The notes beneath the pieces are model-generated. The model was given only the letters and a program-made list of their open reading frames with translations. It was not told the DNA's origin and made no database searches. The position numbers were made by a program, and so were the translations under genes. Of a DNA stretch of 6,112 nt, positions 6,064 through 6,112 are shown one piece after another. The DNA is from an uncultured Collinsella sp. (GTDB lineage: Bacteria > Actinomycetota > Coriobacteriia > Coriobacteriales > Coriobacteriaceae): the NCBI GenBank assembly GCA_900541185.1, contig UQIQ01000082.1, positions 1 through 6,112 on the forward strand, read 5' to 3'. How positions within the stretch are numbered: the first letter of the stretch is position 1; every line of letters starts with the position of its first letter.

Positions 6064-6112
6064 CTGTCTCTTATACACATCTCCGAGCCCACGAGACTCG
6101 ACGTCATCTCGT
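6064..6112. other. Illumina Nextera adapter and index read-through (artificial)
   Basis: Bases 6064-6082 are CTGTCTCTTATACACATCT, the Nextera transposon end. Bases 6083-6097 are CCGAGCCCACGAGAC, the rest of the read-2 adapter. Bases 6098-6105 (TCGACGTC) sit where the 8-base i7 index belongs, and I recall this as a Nextera XT index. Bases 6106-6112 (ATCTCGT) are the start of the P7 sequence. The stretch is library-preparation sequence left untrimmed at the contig end, not genome. Confidence 0.98.

Noticed and set aside
5041..6078. 345-codon minus-strand open frame starting MYKRQ
   Set aside because: Its start lies in the Nextera adapter and the rest is antisense to priA and def.

Overview
This 6.1 kb window is a high-GC chromosomal fragment carrying core housekeeping genes. 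It looks like the end of a draft or metagenomic contig, because its last 49 bases are Illumina Nextera adapter sequence and not genome. High GC, strong third-position GC bias, and the style of the MetK, GluRS and PriA proteins suggest an actinobacterial lineage. My best guess is Coriobacteriia (Collinsella/Olsenella-like), at about 0.6 confidence. That is an inference from sequence style, not from a database search.

Layout, left to right. Bases 1-165 hold a strong hairpin at the contig edge and no gene I recognise. A rho-independent terminator at 169-202 closes metK (minus strand, 239-1519, S-adenosylmethionine synthetase). A 277-base intergenic region (1520-1796) separates metK from the divergent gltX. 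It contains a plausible -10 element for each gene, a GC-rich hairpin in the metK leader, and between the two promoters a 34-bp near-perfect inverted repeat (1626-1659 / 1682-1715). gltX (1797-3272, glutamyl-tRNA synthetase) ends in its own terminator (3296-3328). priA (3361-5814, replication-restart helicase) follows, and after 18 bases def (peptide deformylase, 5833 onward). def is cut at 6063 by the adapter. The priA-def order matches the conserved priA-def-fmt cluster of many bacteria, so fmt probably lies just beyond the break.

The genes serve methyl-donor supply (MetK), tRNA charging (GltX), replication-fork restart (PriA) and N-terminal processing of new proteins (Def). I see no mobile-element gene, CRISPR array, toxin-antitoxin pair, defence system or tRNA. 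I found no undescribed multi-gene system here. Two items deserve a second look: an N-terminal QLSLF sequence on PriA that matches the sliding-clamp-binding consensus and is tethered by a Pro/Ala/Glu-rich linker, and the REP/MITE-like inverted repeat filling the gap between the divergent metK and gltX promoters.
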